Assembly (NCBI GenBank): GCA_015847255.1
Contig: JADLZK010007291.1
Coordinates: forward strand, 217,374-281,373
Direction of reading: 5' to 3'
Source of the DNA: Hyparrhenia diplandra
Lineage: Eukaryota > Streptophyta > Magnoliopsida > Poales > Poaceae
DNA: 64,000 nucleotides
A program made the position numbers and the translations under genes. This document shows positions 1 to 11,400 of this stretch, in pieces. The notes beneath the pieces were generated by a model. It worked only from the letters and a program-made list of their open reading frames with translations, searched no databases and was not told the DNA's origin. Each line of letters starts with the position of its first letter. The first letter of the stretch is position 1.

Positions 1-1758
1 TCCAAAAAAAGACTGTACGTCCATCTTGTTGCAATGCACAACAACACTGACAAACCGTACCACACAAACTCACGTGGCTACTGTACATCTTCGCAAGATA
101 CTCACAAGAAGATGCCTACTAGTGTCCTGTAGCACGGGTATCTGGATGTGATTTGATCACTCGACGCGCCTATAGATCGATGCGTGCACCAGGTCCACGT
201 GAACCACATGCATCATAGACTTTTCCCAAAGCTAGCACGAGAAGCAAACCATACACCATGCTCAAATTGTGAGGGAGCAAGCAGCTGGGGTATTATTTTA
301 AATATTTTTCATCTTCTTTTAATGCAATAATTGCAGTAGGCTTAGACAAACACAATAGCTAGGGCAGCAAGTAGGCTTGGTAGGCTTGTAGCGTCAACAT
401 CTCCAGAGGGCCGGGATTCCACGAATATCCCTATGCTAGCTAGTTTGTCAACGAGTACTGTTTTCCTAATTATGTTATTTTGAAACACAATAATATCTTT
501 TTCTATAGCTAGTTGCATTGAGTACCATCATTTGTGTTATATAATTGCAAGTGGCAAATTGATGTTTCGTTTTTTTTTTTTTTGCAGATCAAAATTTCGT
601 AACTAATTTCTCATTACTCTATACGGAGTATACTACTTGTCATCTCCTTTATTGATTTTTTTTTTTTTTTTTTGTATTTGGTCCGACTCCCACCATCCTT
701 GAATAAATCAATTTTTCAAGTTGTCTTAAGTAAAAAAAATTAAACATAACCTTTCTTAAAGAAAAAGAGCATTGTTTATGAAATTGAATTAGTATAATTA
801 GATACACCATATAAAGCATATTTTAGTAATATCCTCCTTTGGTACCATAAAACACATTTTAATAACATATTCATTTGGTATCATAAACATTTATGCTTTA
901 TACTATATACATTAACATAAAAAACAATTAAGGCAAATCTAAAATTGATTTATTCTAGGAGTATTTTTATATGTGTTTATTGTTCTTTTATATTATACAG
1001 GCTGGGTCCCGTTTATTTCACCGATGACTCGGCTAAATTGTGAGCGACAAGATCTAGTGAGGAGTTAGAAGATCTAGTGATGTGAGGCATTTTTACTTGT
1101 ATAAAGATTTAAGTGGTGATTAATTGAGCTGTGCTTCTATGTTGCAAACAACAAAAGAGTTATAATAATATACAAAGTACTTTGAGATATGTTTTTTTAT
1201 AATAACATATGTAGTCAAGTTACATGTAGACATTTTTTATTTCTAACACGTTTCCAAAAACCTAGGTGCATTAAATATCTCTTTTCTTGAAGCCACAATG
1301 TAGTCCTTTGTTCTTATCTTCGTGTGAATTTAGATCCGTTAGATTTTTATCTCATGGCTCATAACCATTGCCTGAACAAATGTTATTTTTCAGGCACTGA
1401 AAAATAGTAAATCCCTATTTTTAATGACGTTTGAGGTGATAATTAGATTTAGATAGAGATTCTAGTCAAACTTAAGGTGTTTTGACTGCCAAGAAAAAAA
1501 AAATAGAATAATGACTCATAATTCAAAATAGAGGGAGTACAAAAGATTAAGCAACTTACAAATCGTAACGAAGAAAATAAAGTACCTACATCTATATTCA
1601 CCCTTGACATATAGCCAGCCCCAAATACACAAGCATGCGATCGTGCTATCCCAAATTTCACATCGTCGTATACAGAGGCAGAGGCCATGCACGCCACATC
1701 TATCGATTGGTAGCCTCGCGAGCAGTCGTAGGCTCACGTGACAGTGTGCATAAGCATT
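1..1758. other. AT-rich intergenic spacer, no gene seen
   Basis: I see no coding frame with recognisable protein similarity. The stretch holds poly-T runs (about 570-586 and 656-674) and at 1531-1540 a sequence ending in GAGGGAGTA, which looks like a lone right end of a Stowaway-type MITE. Open frames here are short and of random composition. Confidence 0.6.
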
Positions 1759-3200
1759 TCTATACCTACTAATAAAGAGAGAAAATTTCCGTGGTCTCCC
1801 CTATCTTTGGTTCCACCTTCTCTGTCTACATTATATAGGCACTGGGGGCCTTGACCTCCTCCCCCGTTGCTATGAAGTCCCTATGGCAATCCTTCTAGGA
1901 TTTACCATAAAACATGCAAACCTACATGCAACGGGGAAGGACTCCGACTTGGACACGGTTCGGGAAGGTGCGTGCACATCTCCGTAACCTTCTAGAACTC
2001 TATGTGTCCTAACTACACTAGGACTTCTAATATGACTAGGACTCTAACAGGATTACAATAGGAATATGACTAGAACACTACTATGTCTAACATGTCCCAC
2101 CGAATACGTCTCAGACTCCCATTACACGCCTCATGAAGTCTTAATTAGAATAGAAAATTAGAAGACAATGGTCCACCCAAAAATTTCGTCCAGCCCTCTC
2201 CCTACCCTCCATCCGGATAGGAAGTTTTCTGCCTAAAATTTTTGTCCAAAGCCTTGGCGTCCGCTTCCATGTAGTATTTGTCCTTTGGTTATCATGTCGT
2301 GACGCACGTGCGAGTCTGGTCCGCCTGGTTATACGTAATAAACTAAACGAGTTGCATACGGATACGAAGAGAAAAGCTAGCTCTGCATGCCTGCCTTTTC
2401 TTCCCAAATCGATTCGGTTTTTCTGCCCGGGATACGTGTTCGTATAGAATATGGAATAGATACTTCCTTGGGTGTAGATTTAAAAGAGCTCTAAATCCGG
2501 GAAAAAAACTCTCCACAAACTCCATATACATATATACGATTTCTTGTCCAATACCAAACAGGTCTAACGGAGGGCAAATAAAACTCTCCACATACATATA
2601 TACGATTCATCAATCCTAGGCGCTGCCGGCGTCAATCATTTGTAAGAGCGAAGGCAAGTACACGCGTCGAGGCTCAACCGTGACGCTAAGACCTTTAACG
2701 GGAAGCTGAATGCCACCGTCAAGGCGCTCAGCGGCACGCCCGACCTCAAGCTTCGCCATCTTCGACATCTACACGCAGCTACGCAAACTTCGCACAAGAC
2801 CCGGCGGCTTATGGTACATGCGTGCGTGTTCAATAATCGCGTGATCGAACATGTCATAGTGGTATGAGCGGCGAGCATATATATGCATATGATCATTGAT
2901 ATTGTCGCCGTTGTCGCGTTTATGTGGAAGCGAGCGCGAGGGAGACGTCTTTGCCGGATGGGGCGGCCAAGGCGATGGTGTACTGTGCAGCCCGGCGGCG
3001 GTCGGAGGGCCACCGACCGTTTGCTAGGATGGCGGCAAGGTGGAGCTCGGCCATGAGAGCTAGCTAACGGCACCGCCCGCGAGACTTGAATCTCGGAGAA
3101 GATGAGTGCAGGCGGGCTGCAACGACGACGCGGAGTTAGAGCACGATGGAGCTTGATATGTACAATTTTTCCCGTAACAACGCACGGGCAAATTTGCTAG
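1759..3200 (+). mobile_element. Helitron-like element, non-autonomous, carrying a gene fragment
   Basis: The left end reads TCTATACCTACTAATAAAG, close to the 5' terminus seen on many grass Helitrons. The right end has a short hairpin (CCCGT, loop, ACGGG at about 3169-3187) followed by a few bases and CTAG at 3197-3200, with T next, as expected for a Helitron 3' end inserted at AT. The 5' flanking base is T rather than the usual A, so the left boundary is less certain. No RepHel protein is encoded, so it is non-autonomous. It contains a degraded GDSL-lipase fragment. Helitrons are known to capture gene pieces by rolling-circle transposition. Confidence 0.7.
2650..2812 (+). pseudogene. Captured fragment of a GDSL esterase/lipase gene
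   Basis: Read on the + strand, 2680-2745 encodes AKTFNGKLNATVKAL and continues, after a one-base frame shift near 2750, with AIFDIYTQLRKL. Both parts match the block before the catalytic Asp/His region of plant GDSL esterases (a stretch like FNxKLNATVxAL followed by DLKLxxxDIYTPL). The fragment is about 55 codons, has stops and a frame shift, and sits inside the Helitron, so it is a captured dead exon piece. Identification rests on remembered family patterns. Confidence 0.6.
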
Positions 3201-3417
3201 TTTTTAGTAAAGAACGTGCGTGGTGATGCGGGGGACGAATTAAGAAGCGGCCGTTTGTGAGGCCTATATGAGAGACGGAAAGGTAGCCGCATACTTTTTG
3301 GCACCGCAAAAGCCGATCACTTTGGCCATCATCATATCATGCTTGTTTGTGTGCGGCCGGGTGCGGGCGAGAGGTCGATCGGTCGCTTTGGCCAATTTCG
3401 ACCGAGGCCACGCGTTG

Positions 3418-3664
3418 GCGTTGCCGGGAGGGACAACGGAAAGACCTAGCGGCTCCTCCCGGCCGGATGCTTCCTCGGCGAGCCTGCGAGTAGAGCCGGT
3501 GGCCGGCGCAATCGCCGTCCGTCCGTCCGTCCGTCGGATTCGGTCTCTTATCGGCATCGTCTCACTTACTCCACGGGAATGTGCCGCGGAAAAAGTATCG
3601 CAGGTCGGTAGGGGCTCGGTCTACATGATGGCGAATGGATGTTGAGAGACACGGCGGCCGACAC
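3418..3664. repeat. Tandem unit A, left part (before the hAT insertion)
   Basis: This stretch aligns by eye with 8490-8780. Shared blocks include GCCGTCCGT, then TCTCAC and ACTCCAC followed by GAAAA, and a GGATG block leading to the CGGCCGACAC/CGGCCGGCAC junction. The unit is cut at 3664 by the hAT element and resumes at 7542. I cannot give it a coding function. Confidence 0.6.
3657..3664. repeat. 8-bp target site duplication, left copy (GCCGACAC)
   Basis: GCCGACAC lies directly before the left end of the hAT element and is repeated exactly at 7542-7549 directly after its right end. Eight bases is the standard hAT target duplication length. Confidence 0.9.
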
Positions 3665-6600
3665 TATAGATGTCCAGCGGGCCGGCCGGTGCGGCCGCGG
3701 GCCCGACCGGACGGGCCGGGCGGGCGGCCGCCACGGCCCACGCCGGGCCACGGGCACACCGGGCCGGACCACACCGGGCTACGGGCCGTCCCTCGCCCAT
3801 GGTCCGGTCCACGGGCTATTTTGACGGTCACGGGGCCGATCGGGCGCTTTTTCACCGGTAGGGCGTTCCTTTTTTTTTTTTTTTACAAATATGTATTGCA
3901 TATAAACACGTTTTCAACAGTTTCAACTTGAGTTTCAACAAGTTTCAACACGGTTTCAAGAAAGATTGAAAACACACAACAAATTTGACAAGGTGATTAT
4001 GAAAATGAGTCATTAGTGCAATCTTTGCCTCATTAAAAACCTTTCTAGGTAAACCCCACCCTTGTGGGAGAAACCCTAGAAAGGAAAAGAGTACAAACCG
4101 ACTCAAAAATATATTAAGTTCAAGTTTCAAGTTTCTTGTTTCAAACAGCTATCCTATTACATTAGCTGGCTAAGTGGCAAGTGGCAACGACCAACATACA
4201 AGTCACAAAGCAAAAGCAAAGTCTCAAAATCAAAAGTTCACAACTCAGCACTATCGGTCTTGCTTTTAGACTTGCAACCAAAAGCTCAAAGTTCAGCCTT
4301 TGCATACGCAACCACAAACACAAACAAAATTTGTTAGTTGATTCATCAACACAGATTCAACACAGCTGGCCTCTTAGACTTGTAACTTACCTCCACGATT
4401 GCTCTATCCGGTTCTCCCGCCGCCCCCCGTTTCTCCGCTGATGCGGTGGTGTGCGGTCTTTGCCGATGGTGCGATGATACCAACAGATCCGAGGTTCTTG
4501 AAGTGGGATCTCCATCTCCAAGCTCCGGGGTCTTGAAATCTTGAACAAGTTCTTGCTCCACAACAAAGGTGTCTTTGCGCCTTTCTTCTAGCTTGGTCCC
4601 AATCTTTGATGCATGTCAACATCTCCACATGCTCAAAGCGAGGAAGGCGGCGGCGTCGGTCTTCAAGTATCCTACCTGTCAAGCTAAAACAAGATTCGAA
4701 GACACAGTAGATACAGGGACAGCCATGATATCTCGAGCCATAATAGACAATATTGGATAGGATTGTTTGTGATCACGCCACCAAAGAAGTATGTCAAAGT
4801 TGGGGGCACCCCATGGCATTGGGGTCACTATCCGTAAGTCAGAAGTTCATTTACAAAGCACCGGATGAAGAGGATGGAGTAGAGGAGGAACTTTGAAAGA
4901 TCCTCCCCATCCATTACCCTGTACCGGCAAAAGAGGAATTACAGGCCTCTGAGCCCTGCTTGCATCTGCACCTGAACCATATTTATCCTTATACTTGCAA
5001 AACAATCTGGTTAGTTCATCATTTACGTCACCATAGCATAAAGTATAATCAGATCCAGTTGCCTCACCAAGTAGTTCTAATGTTCTCTTGAACCCTTTCA
5101 TCTTACCTCTAGGATCAAGAATAGTTGCAAAAGAATAAAGCATAGGGATTTCATCCCAATATTTAAGGAATTTCACTTTCATAACCCTAGCAATTTCTTT
5201 AAAATGTTCATTATTCTCAGCAGCTTTCAAATGTTCAGCAATGTCAATAATTTGATGCAAAGCAAGTGGAGCAGTAGGATAGTATACACCAGAAAGGATA
5301 ACAGTTGATTCATAAAATACTTTCAAGAATTTTAACATGTGTTCAGCAACATACCAATGAGTATCAGTTATTAACTCAGAGCCATAATTAGAGTTAATGA
5401 ACACGATAAACACAACTTTGTATGGTAACAAATGTTCAAGCATCAAGTAAGTGGAATTCCATCTAACATCCATATCCAGGCCAAATTTCCTAGGTGTCAT
5501 ACCTCTAGCAATACAAAAATCTTTGAACCTAGCAATCCTAGTATTAGAAGAGTTTAAATAGTTGACTGCAGTTCTCAAATCATCAAGCCAGTGTTTACAA
5601 ATTGCCAAGCCATCTTTCACAACCAGGTTAATTACATGAGTAGCACAGCGTTGATGCACAAGGAAATAATTCACATGATCAGGATCATCACGAGTAGGTG
5701 CAGGATAAGAACCCAAATAACCAAACAACTCGGCACCCAACAGTCTATGAGCCTTAGTATTAGCACTAGCATTGTCTAAGGTCACAGCAAAAACTTTATC
5801 AAGCAAATCAAACTCCTCAACCACTTGAACTATAGAGTCAGCTATGTTTTCAGCAGTATGTTTGCAATCAATCAACCTAAAACCAACAACCTTTTTTTCA
5901 ATTTCCCATTCTTTATTAACATAATGACACACAACAGAGATATAATCCTCCTTAGCATTACCAGACCAAATGTCAGATGTCAAAGAAACAGATGATGCAG
6001 CAGGCAAATCATTTTTCAGCATATCACGTTGTTCAGCATATAATTTAGCCATATCTCTAGTAGTTGTCTGCCTAGAAACAGATTTAAACAAGGGGTTGTG
6101 AGCATTTTTAATGTAATCAATCCAAGCCTGTGTTTCACCAATGCCTAATGGAAGGTCCAGCCTAGCTATCAAGCGACACAATTCAACACGAGCAATCATA
6201 GGATCATACTTCCAATTAGCTAAACCATTAGCATTCAAAGCAAGCCTAGACTGAACCATATCAGAATGGCTCCTTTGTTTCATACATTTTTTCATGTGAC
6301 GCCTCAAATGACCAGTACCATTAGCAGAGATAGCAGTGTACTGCTTAGAACAATGTTTGCAGATAGCACCAACACGAACGGCCGAGTCACCCTCACCCTC
6401 CTTTACCTCATCAAAGTATCCCCACACATCGGATTTGTTCTTACCGATTGAGCTGGGGGGTGGTCGTCGTCCGCGCCATCGACATCGATGGTCGCATCGT
6501 GATCAAAGCCGAGGGCGGCGGCGGCATCCTCCGGAGGTCGCCGTCCGCCTCGACCTCCGTGTCGTCCGAGCATCGTTCAGGGTCCTCGCCGCCGACGTTG

Positions 6601-7541
6601 ACCGGACGCCGATCAATCCGCGGCCGCCCCTCGTTGCGAAGTCCACCGGACGCGCCGCCGAACGACCCTCGGGCCGGGCCTTGACATGCAGCTCCAAAGA
6701 CCGTCCCCTCGACGCCGGCCGCAGGCGGCCTGGCCATGTCCACTCCGGCAGAGGAGCCGGGACTCGGCGTCGAGCACGAACCCGACGCGATCACGCTAGG
6801 AGAACGACGAACGCTTAGAGAACAAAGTGGAGATCAAGAGAAGAAAGAAAGAGAGGAAGGGGGACGAAGATCCGACTCGGCTGCAGGCGGTGGAGCCGGT
6901 GCCGGATTTGCAGAGGTGGCCGAGGAGGAGACATAAACGGTGAGATTAGAGACGGGGAGGGGGTGAAGGAAAGGGATGGAGTTTGATTCAAGCTTGCACT
7001 CACATGGCGACAGAGAGAACAAGGGAGAGGAAGAGGGGAGAGGGAAGTAAAGAGTAAAAGGAAAAGGGTCACCGGATCGCCGGCGAGAGAGATCCGACGG
7101 AGGCACCGAGCGAAGACGGTGGGAGGGACAGAGGATCCGCCGGCGAGACCGAGCAGATCCGCCGAGAGGGCGTAGGATCCGCCGGGGAGGACGAATCCGA
7201 CGGACGAAAGCGGCGGGCGGAGCGCCGAGCGAGCATCGGGCGGGAATGGGGACTAGGGTTTGAAGCGCCAAGAGCTGGCGCGGCGCTGAGGGGAGAATGG
7301 GATTAGGGTTCTGCGGGGTGCGGCGTGAGGCGTTTTCTACGCTGGTATGGCCGTCGCCGCCACCGCGGGCGGGCCAGCCGGGCGGACAGCGGCCGTGCAC
7401 GGGCCGTCGTCTCGGCCATGGCCCGGTCCGCCACCGGGCGTGCGCCGCCGGCCCGGCCATAACGGGGCCGGACCGGGCTGGCGCCGGCGCTGGCGGGCCG
7501 CGGACCGGGCAGCGGACTCACGGGCCAAATGGCCAACTTTA
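3665..7541 (-). mobile_element. hAT-superfamily DNA transposon, full length, defective transposase
   Basis: The element is 3877 bp. The left end reads TATAGATGTCCAGCGGGCC and the right end, read on the other strand, TAAAGTTGGCCATTTGGCC: an imperfect terminal inverted repeat of the TAxAGxTGxCCA type. Exact 8-bp duplications flank it. Both subterminal regions (about 3680-3850 and 7340-7530) are very GC-rich and full of GGGCCGG/CGGGCC motifs in both orientations, which in hAT elements often bind transposase. An Ac-like transposase remnant lies inside on the minus strand. It is named by superfamily only. Confidence 0.9.
4590..6427 (-). pseudogene. hAT transposase (BED zinc finger, hAT dimerisation domain), frame-shifted
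   Basis: The main open frame (4847-6427, 526 residues) starts at WGYFDEV with a BED zinc finger: C23, C26, H40, H44. The RNase-H-like fold follows, with TSDIWSG (around 150) and VTLDNASANT bearing expected catalytic Asp residues, and CATHVINLVV, the hAT-specific insertion motif. The frame runs out after a YKDKYG stretch. The C-terminal dimerisation domain is still present in other frames: WWRDHKQSYP and MARDIMAVPVSTVSS at about 4700-4815, then RRRRLPRFEHVEMLTCIKDW at about 4595-4660. At least two frame shifts (near 4850-4890 and 4691-4702) split the gene. The initiator is unclear: upstream of 6427 an acidic stretch (DATIDVDGADDD) reads in another frame. It lies inside the 3665-7541 element and can no longer give a complete enzyme as written. 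Confidence 0.88.
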
Positions 7542-7549
7542 GCCGACAC
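7542..7549. repeat. 8-bp target site duplication, right copy (GCCGACAC)
   Basis: Exact repeat of 3657-3664, adjoining the right end of the hAT element. Confidence 0.9.
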
Positions 7550-8040
7550 CGTGGCGCCGTGCGTCGACACCCAAAGAATCGTGCCGGCCCGGCCGAGGGG
7601 CCCGACGGATGATGGTTCATTCGGTTCGATTCCCATCACCGCCCGGCGAACGCCTGATGGTACCGTGGCTTGTTGCTTTTGTTGCATCAACGCCGACCGA
7701 TCCAGTCGATCGCTTTCACCACCTCGCCTTTCCGTTCGTCCTCCTTACATAGTTACGGGGAAAAGTCGGAGGAAGGGGGGGGAGGCTAAATAATAAAACC
7801 TTATTTGTAGAACTAGAGTTTAAAGGTAAATTTGAAGCTAAGTAATAGTAATTTAAAATCAGGTTAAAGAGCTACAGCGCCGAACCCCCCTTTGGATCCG
7901 CCCTTGGTTGCCGATGATATTAAATTTTCTAGATTCAGTTTCCGGCATCCTGTTGTTTTCACTCAGAATTCATCAACTGTAACTGAGTTTTTTTTCCAAA
8001 AAAAAAATATTCACTTCATCTCAAAATAAATGATGCTCTA
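7550..8040. repeat. Tandem unit A, right part (after the hAT insertion)
   Basis: Continues unit A. It aligns with 8765-9330: GATGGTTCATTC and GATTCCCATCA, GCTTTCACC and CTCGCCTTT, the GGTTGCCGATGAT block, and the AT-rich end with ATATTCACTTCATCT. No coding sequence could be supported. The stretch from 8041 to about 8139 is AT-rich spacer. Confidence 0.65.
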
Positions 8041-8139
8041 ACTTTACATCTTTTTTCGCCGAGTTTATTAAAAAAAATTGGTACTAGTTGCAATACTAAT
8101 ATTAGGTACTAGTACTAGAGTGAACATATATGGCTATTG

Positions 8140-9330
8140 CTACGACAACCAGGTGGTGGACCAATCAACTCTTGGATCCAACGTACGGCGATCCATGAGG
8201 TTTGGCCTAATGCCGACGAAGCAGCTAGCGCCTCGGACACGGGACAAGCACCGTAGCCGCCGGTCGATAGTCCTCCGCCGGTGCGCCCACTTGTGGTTTG
8301 GGCCATTTGGGAGCTAATCAAAGTCGCGGAGCACTTTCGTCCATCCCAGATCGCACAGTGCCTGCTGCCCTGCTCCCTGCTGTGACGCCATCGAGACGCG
8401 TATAGTATTCCAAGCTACCGGAAGCAACTGGCCGCGCTCGATCGTCGGGACGTCAACAGAGGAGTGAACACTGAACACTGAGCAGCAGCAGCTCCTCCCT
8501 TCCCAGCAGGAGGTCCTTCTCGCCCGTCTCCAGCGAGAGCCACGAGTGGAGCCACTGTCCAGTCGGACAATTTGACCGGCCGCGCGCCCGCCGACGACAC
8601 CTCCGAAACGATCCAGCAGGCGGATGGAGGCGGCGCATCGCCGTCCGTGCGTCTATTCTTGGCACGTCTCACTGATCACTCCACAGGACTGCGCCGCCGG
8701 AAAATGAATCCCCGTCCGGATCAGGGCTGGATGGATGTCCAGACTCGAGAGAGATACGGCCGGCACCGTGGCGTACGTCGTGTCCGTCGCGTCGTACTCG
8801 TAGTCGACACCCAACGCCCGACGGAGGGATGGTTCATTCCGGGTTCCGATTCCCATCAGCCGACGCGCCAGGTCCTAGGGCCCAGCGGATCAGCTTGCTG
8901 TGGCTGGCGTCAATGCACGCACCGCACGTGCACCTTTGACTGCTAGGAGATGCAGACAAAGCGCGAGACCGAGAGAGCGAGAGACTGTTCAGTGACTGGT
9001 GAGAAGAGAAAGGTACCTTTGGGTTGCTTTTTGCTGCATCAATCAAGCACCATCGCGACTCACCGATCCACTCGACTGCTTTCACCTCGCCTTTATTTCC
9101 GTCGTCGTTCATCCTACTTTCTAGTAGTCACGGGGAAAGTCGGATGCCAATTGGCAAACGCACGCATGGTTGCCGATGATTTTATCTAGATCCATTCACT
9201 TTCCAGCATATCCTGCTTCCTCTCTCCGTTCCGGTTCCAAATTGTAATAATGTCTAGCTTTGCTTTCACTCAAAATTATTCAACTTTAACTTTTTTTTTT
9301 AAAAGAAATATTCACTTCATCTTCATTACA
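8140..9330. repeat. Tandem unit B, uninterrupted copy
   Basis: The left half (8146-8400) matches 9590-9905: GGTGGACCAAT, GGATCC, GCGCCTCGGACAC, TGCGCCCACTTGTGG and CTGCTGCCCTGCTCCCTGC. The right half matches 7550-8040. At about 8768 it carries GGCCGGCACCGTGGCG without any insert, where unit A has the hAT element, and near 8870-8900 it lacks the MITE pair of unit C. Short peptides such as MAQTTSGRT on the minus strand recur in units B and C, but no full gene can be assembled. Confidence 0.65.
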
Positions 9331-9559
9331 AAAAGAGCTAAGGATCTGTATGAAATGTTGGAACATCACAAGAATCTTTCACATGAATCAGTTCCATTTT
9401 GTAGAAAAGACACAGGAACAAAAAAAAAAATCGTACAAACATGCCCCTATGAGGGCCAAGTAACCAAGTATTTTTTGGCCCAAGATAGAAATTAATAACT
9501 ACCATAGATGTTGTAGGGCTGAACATGAAATACATAACTGAAGAGCCAATTGACGTTAT

Positions 9560-11400
9560 TATTTAGAGTGATCATGACAATTAATTGCTACCGGTGGACC
9601 AATGAAGTGGATCCGACGTACTGCGATATCTATGATCTACGTTAGCCGTTTGCCCAATGCCGCGCCTCGGACACAGGGCAACTGTCGACAAGCAGTGTAG
9701 CTCCATTCGCGTATCCTGACTATCCACTCTTCTGCAAGTGTCTCCCTCAACAGCGAGAGCCCTCCGCCGGTTCCGCTGGTGCGCCCACTTGTGGATTGGG
9801 CCATTGAGGAGCTAGTCAAAGTCGCTGGGCACTTTTGTCGTCACCTGACAAGTGCACACAGCGACTGCTGCCCTGCTCCCTGCTGTGATGACACCATCGA
9901 GACGCAGACGGTACAGTACGAGCGAGAACGTTCCAAGTTACAAGCCCGGGCTCCCCAGGTCGCTCTATTCGGGAGCGAACAGGACGACCGCGGTGGATAC
10001 CGGAGACGACGGCCATTGCTTTGCAGGTGTCGAGAGGCTCATCTACTCCGCCGTCCGGAGAGTGAGAGAGACCTCCCTCCCTTTTCGTCAGTAGCCTTGA
10101 CCCACTGCTTGACACGTATTTGCCCGGAAGAGGAGCTCCTAGCACCCTTTTTGTACGTCCGTCTGTCGTCCGCGTTCCGCCGCCCGCCGCAACCGCCGGA
10201 CGGGACAAAAGAGAGGCGGCGTTCCAAGCTTACTGCCGCGCCCGCCGCAACCGCCGACATGTCTCGATCGAACACCAAATCACTGTCAACAGAGTGGGCT
10301 AGTGTGCTAGTTGATGTGCGGAGGGACACGGGAGTCTCGTCTCCGCCGACGACGTGTGCTTTGCGTGCGCGGACAACGGCCACCGCGGCTGAGAAGACGA
10401 AAAAGATCGAGACCCATGACGGCGACGCTGTGCGCCCGCCTATCCTGTTCGCTCTGCTTCCCGGCCGTTTCCCGTCCTGCGAACGTACGTGTTCAGACTT
10501 CATCCGCTACACTACAGGAGAGAAGACGAGACGAAATTGCTCGGACACGCCGACATCCGCCGATCTGGCGAGCCCCAAATATACAATTTCGAACATTCGT
10601 GCGTGCGTTCGTGCGCCCGGATGGACGGAATCCGCCGGATACGTACTTCCTTCGTTCGTCCCGATTCCCATCGGAATATGCCTGCTGAAGTTGAACTGGG
10701 CGTGTTTAGAGGCCAAAATTTTCTCCAAAATTTCCCGCACTTCTATCACATCCCATCACATCGAAGCGATAAAATGCAAAAAAGACGCGTGTCAGGGTAT
10801 GAAATATAGGTAAAAAAATAAACTAATTACCGCGGTTTAGATGTACATTCGCGAGGCGATTCTTTTTGAGCCTAGTTATTCCATTTAGGATAATATTTAC
10901 CATAAACAAGCGAAAGCGTGCTCACGGTATTTTCAGTTCGCTACGATTATCAAATTTTGTCGAATTGCAAAATTTTGGCCAAGGGTGTGTTTAGAGGCCA
11001 AAATTTTGGAATTTTGGCCAAAAAATCTGGAGAAGACCGTAGCGAACGAAAAAGACTATAGAAAGACATTTAGTTTTGTTTGTGGTAAATATTATCCCAT
11101 CATGGGGTAACTAGGCTCAAAAGAATCGTCTCAAGAATGTACATATAAACCGTGTAATTAGCTTTTATTTTTTTACCTACATTTCATACTTCGGAAATAC
11201 GTCTTTTAGTGCATTTAATACTTGATGTGATGGGATGTGATGGAGTGTAGGAAATTTTGAAGGAATCTTTGGCCTCTAAACACAGCCCAAATGTTTGGCC
11301 TCTAAACACACCCGGCTTTTGCTGCTGCTGGCGTCCGCGTGATGCGTCCGTGAGTGCACCTTTGCTTTGACTCCTCAACAGTGACGGATGGATCGATGCA
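9560..11400. repeat. Tandem unit C, interrupted by a MITE pair
   Basis: Shares the left-half blocks of unit B, including TGCGCCCACTTGTGG (about 9779) and CTGCTGCCCTGCTCCCTGC (about 9867), and a right-half block ending CGATTCCCATC (about 10660). After the inserted MITEs the unit resumes near 11315 with GCTGCTGGCGTC and GTGCACCTTTG, matching 8900-8940. The spacing of units B and C is about 1.43 kb. The open frames of 344 and 154 residues in this GC-rich part show no recognisable protein and differ between copies, so I do not call them genes. The 230 bases between units B and C are unremarkable. Confidence 0.6.
10697..11312. mobile_element. Two related MITEs in inverted orientation (large foldback)
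   Basis: Left end GGGCGTGTTTAGAGGCC; right end CCTCTAAACACACCC. The two halves are near-complementary over about 300 bases each, meeting near 10982 where GGGTGTGTTTAGAGGCC begins again. Shared internal blocks in inverse order include GAGCCTAGTTA, ATAATATTTACCA, ATGTACATTC, GGTAAAAAAATAAA and CATCACATCCCATCACATC. The second terminus TTTGGCCTCTAAACACAGCC at about 11267 suggests one copy has a duplicated end. The superfamily is not certain because no clear target duplication is visible. Confidence 0.75.

Noticed and set aside
6336..6818. Open frames on the + strand opposite the hAT transposase start
   Set aside because: Arg-rich antisense shadows of the GC-rich 5' part of the element.
9779..10813. 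344-residue open frame in tandem unit C
   Set aside because: It crosses from the repeat unit into the MITE, and the paralogous units do not keep the frame.
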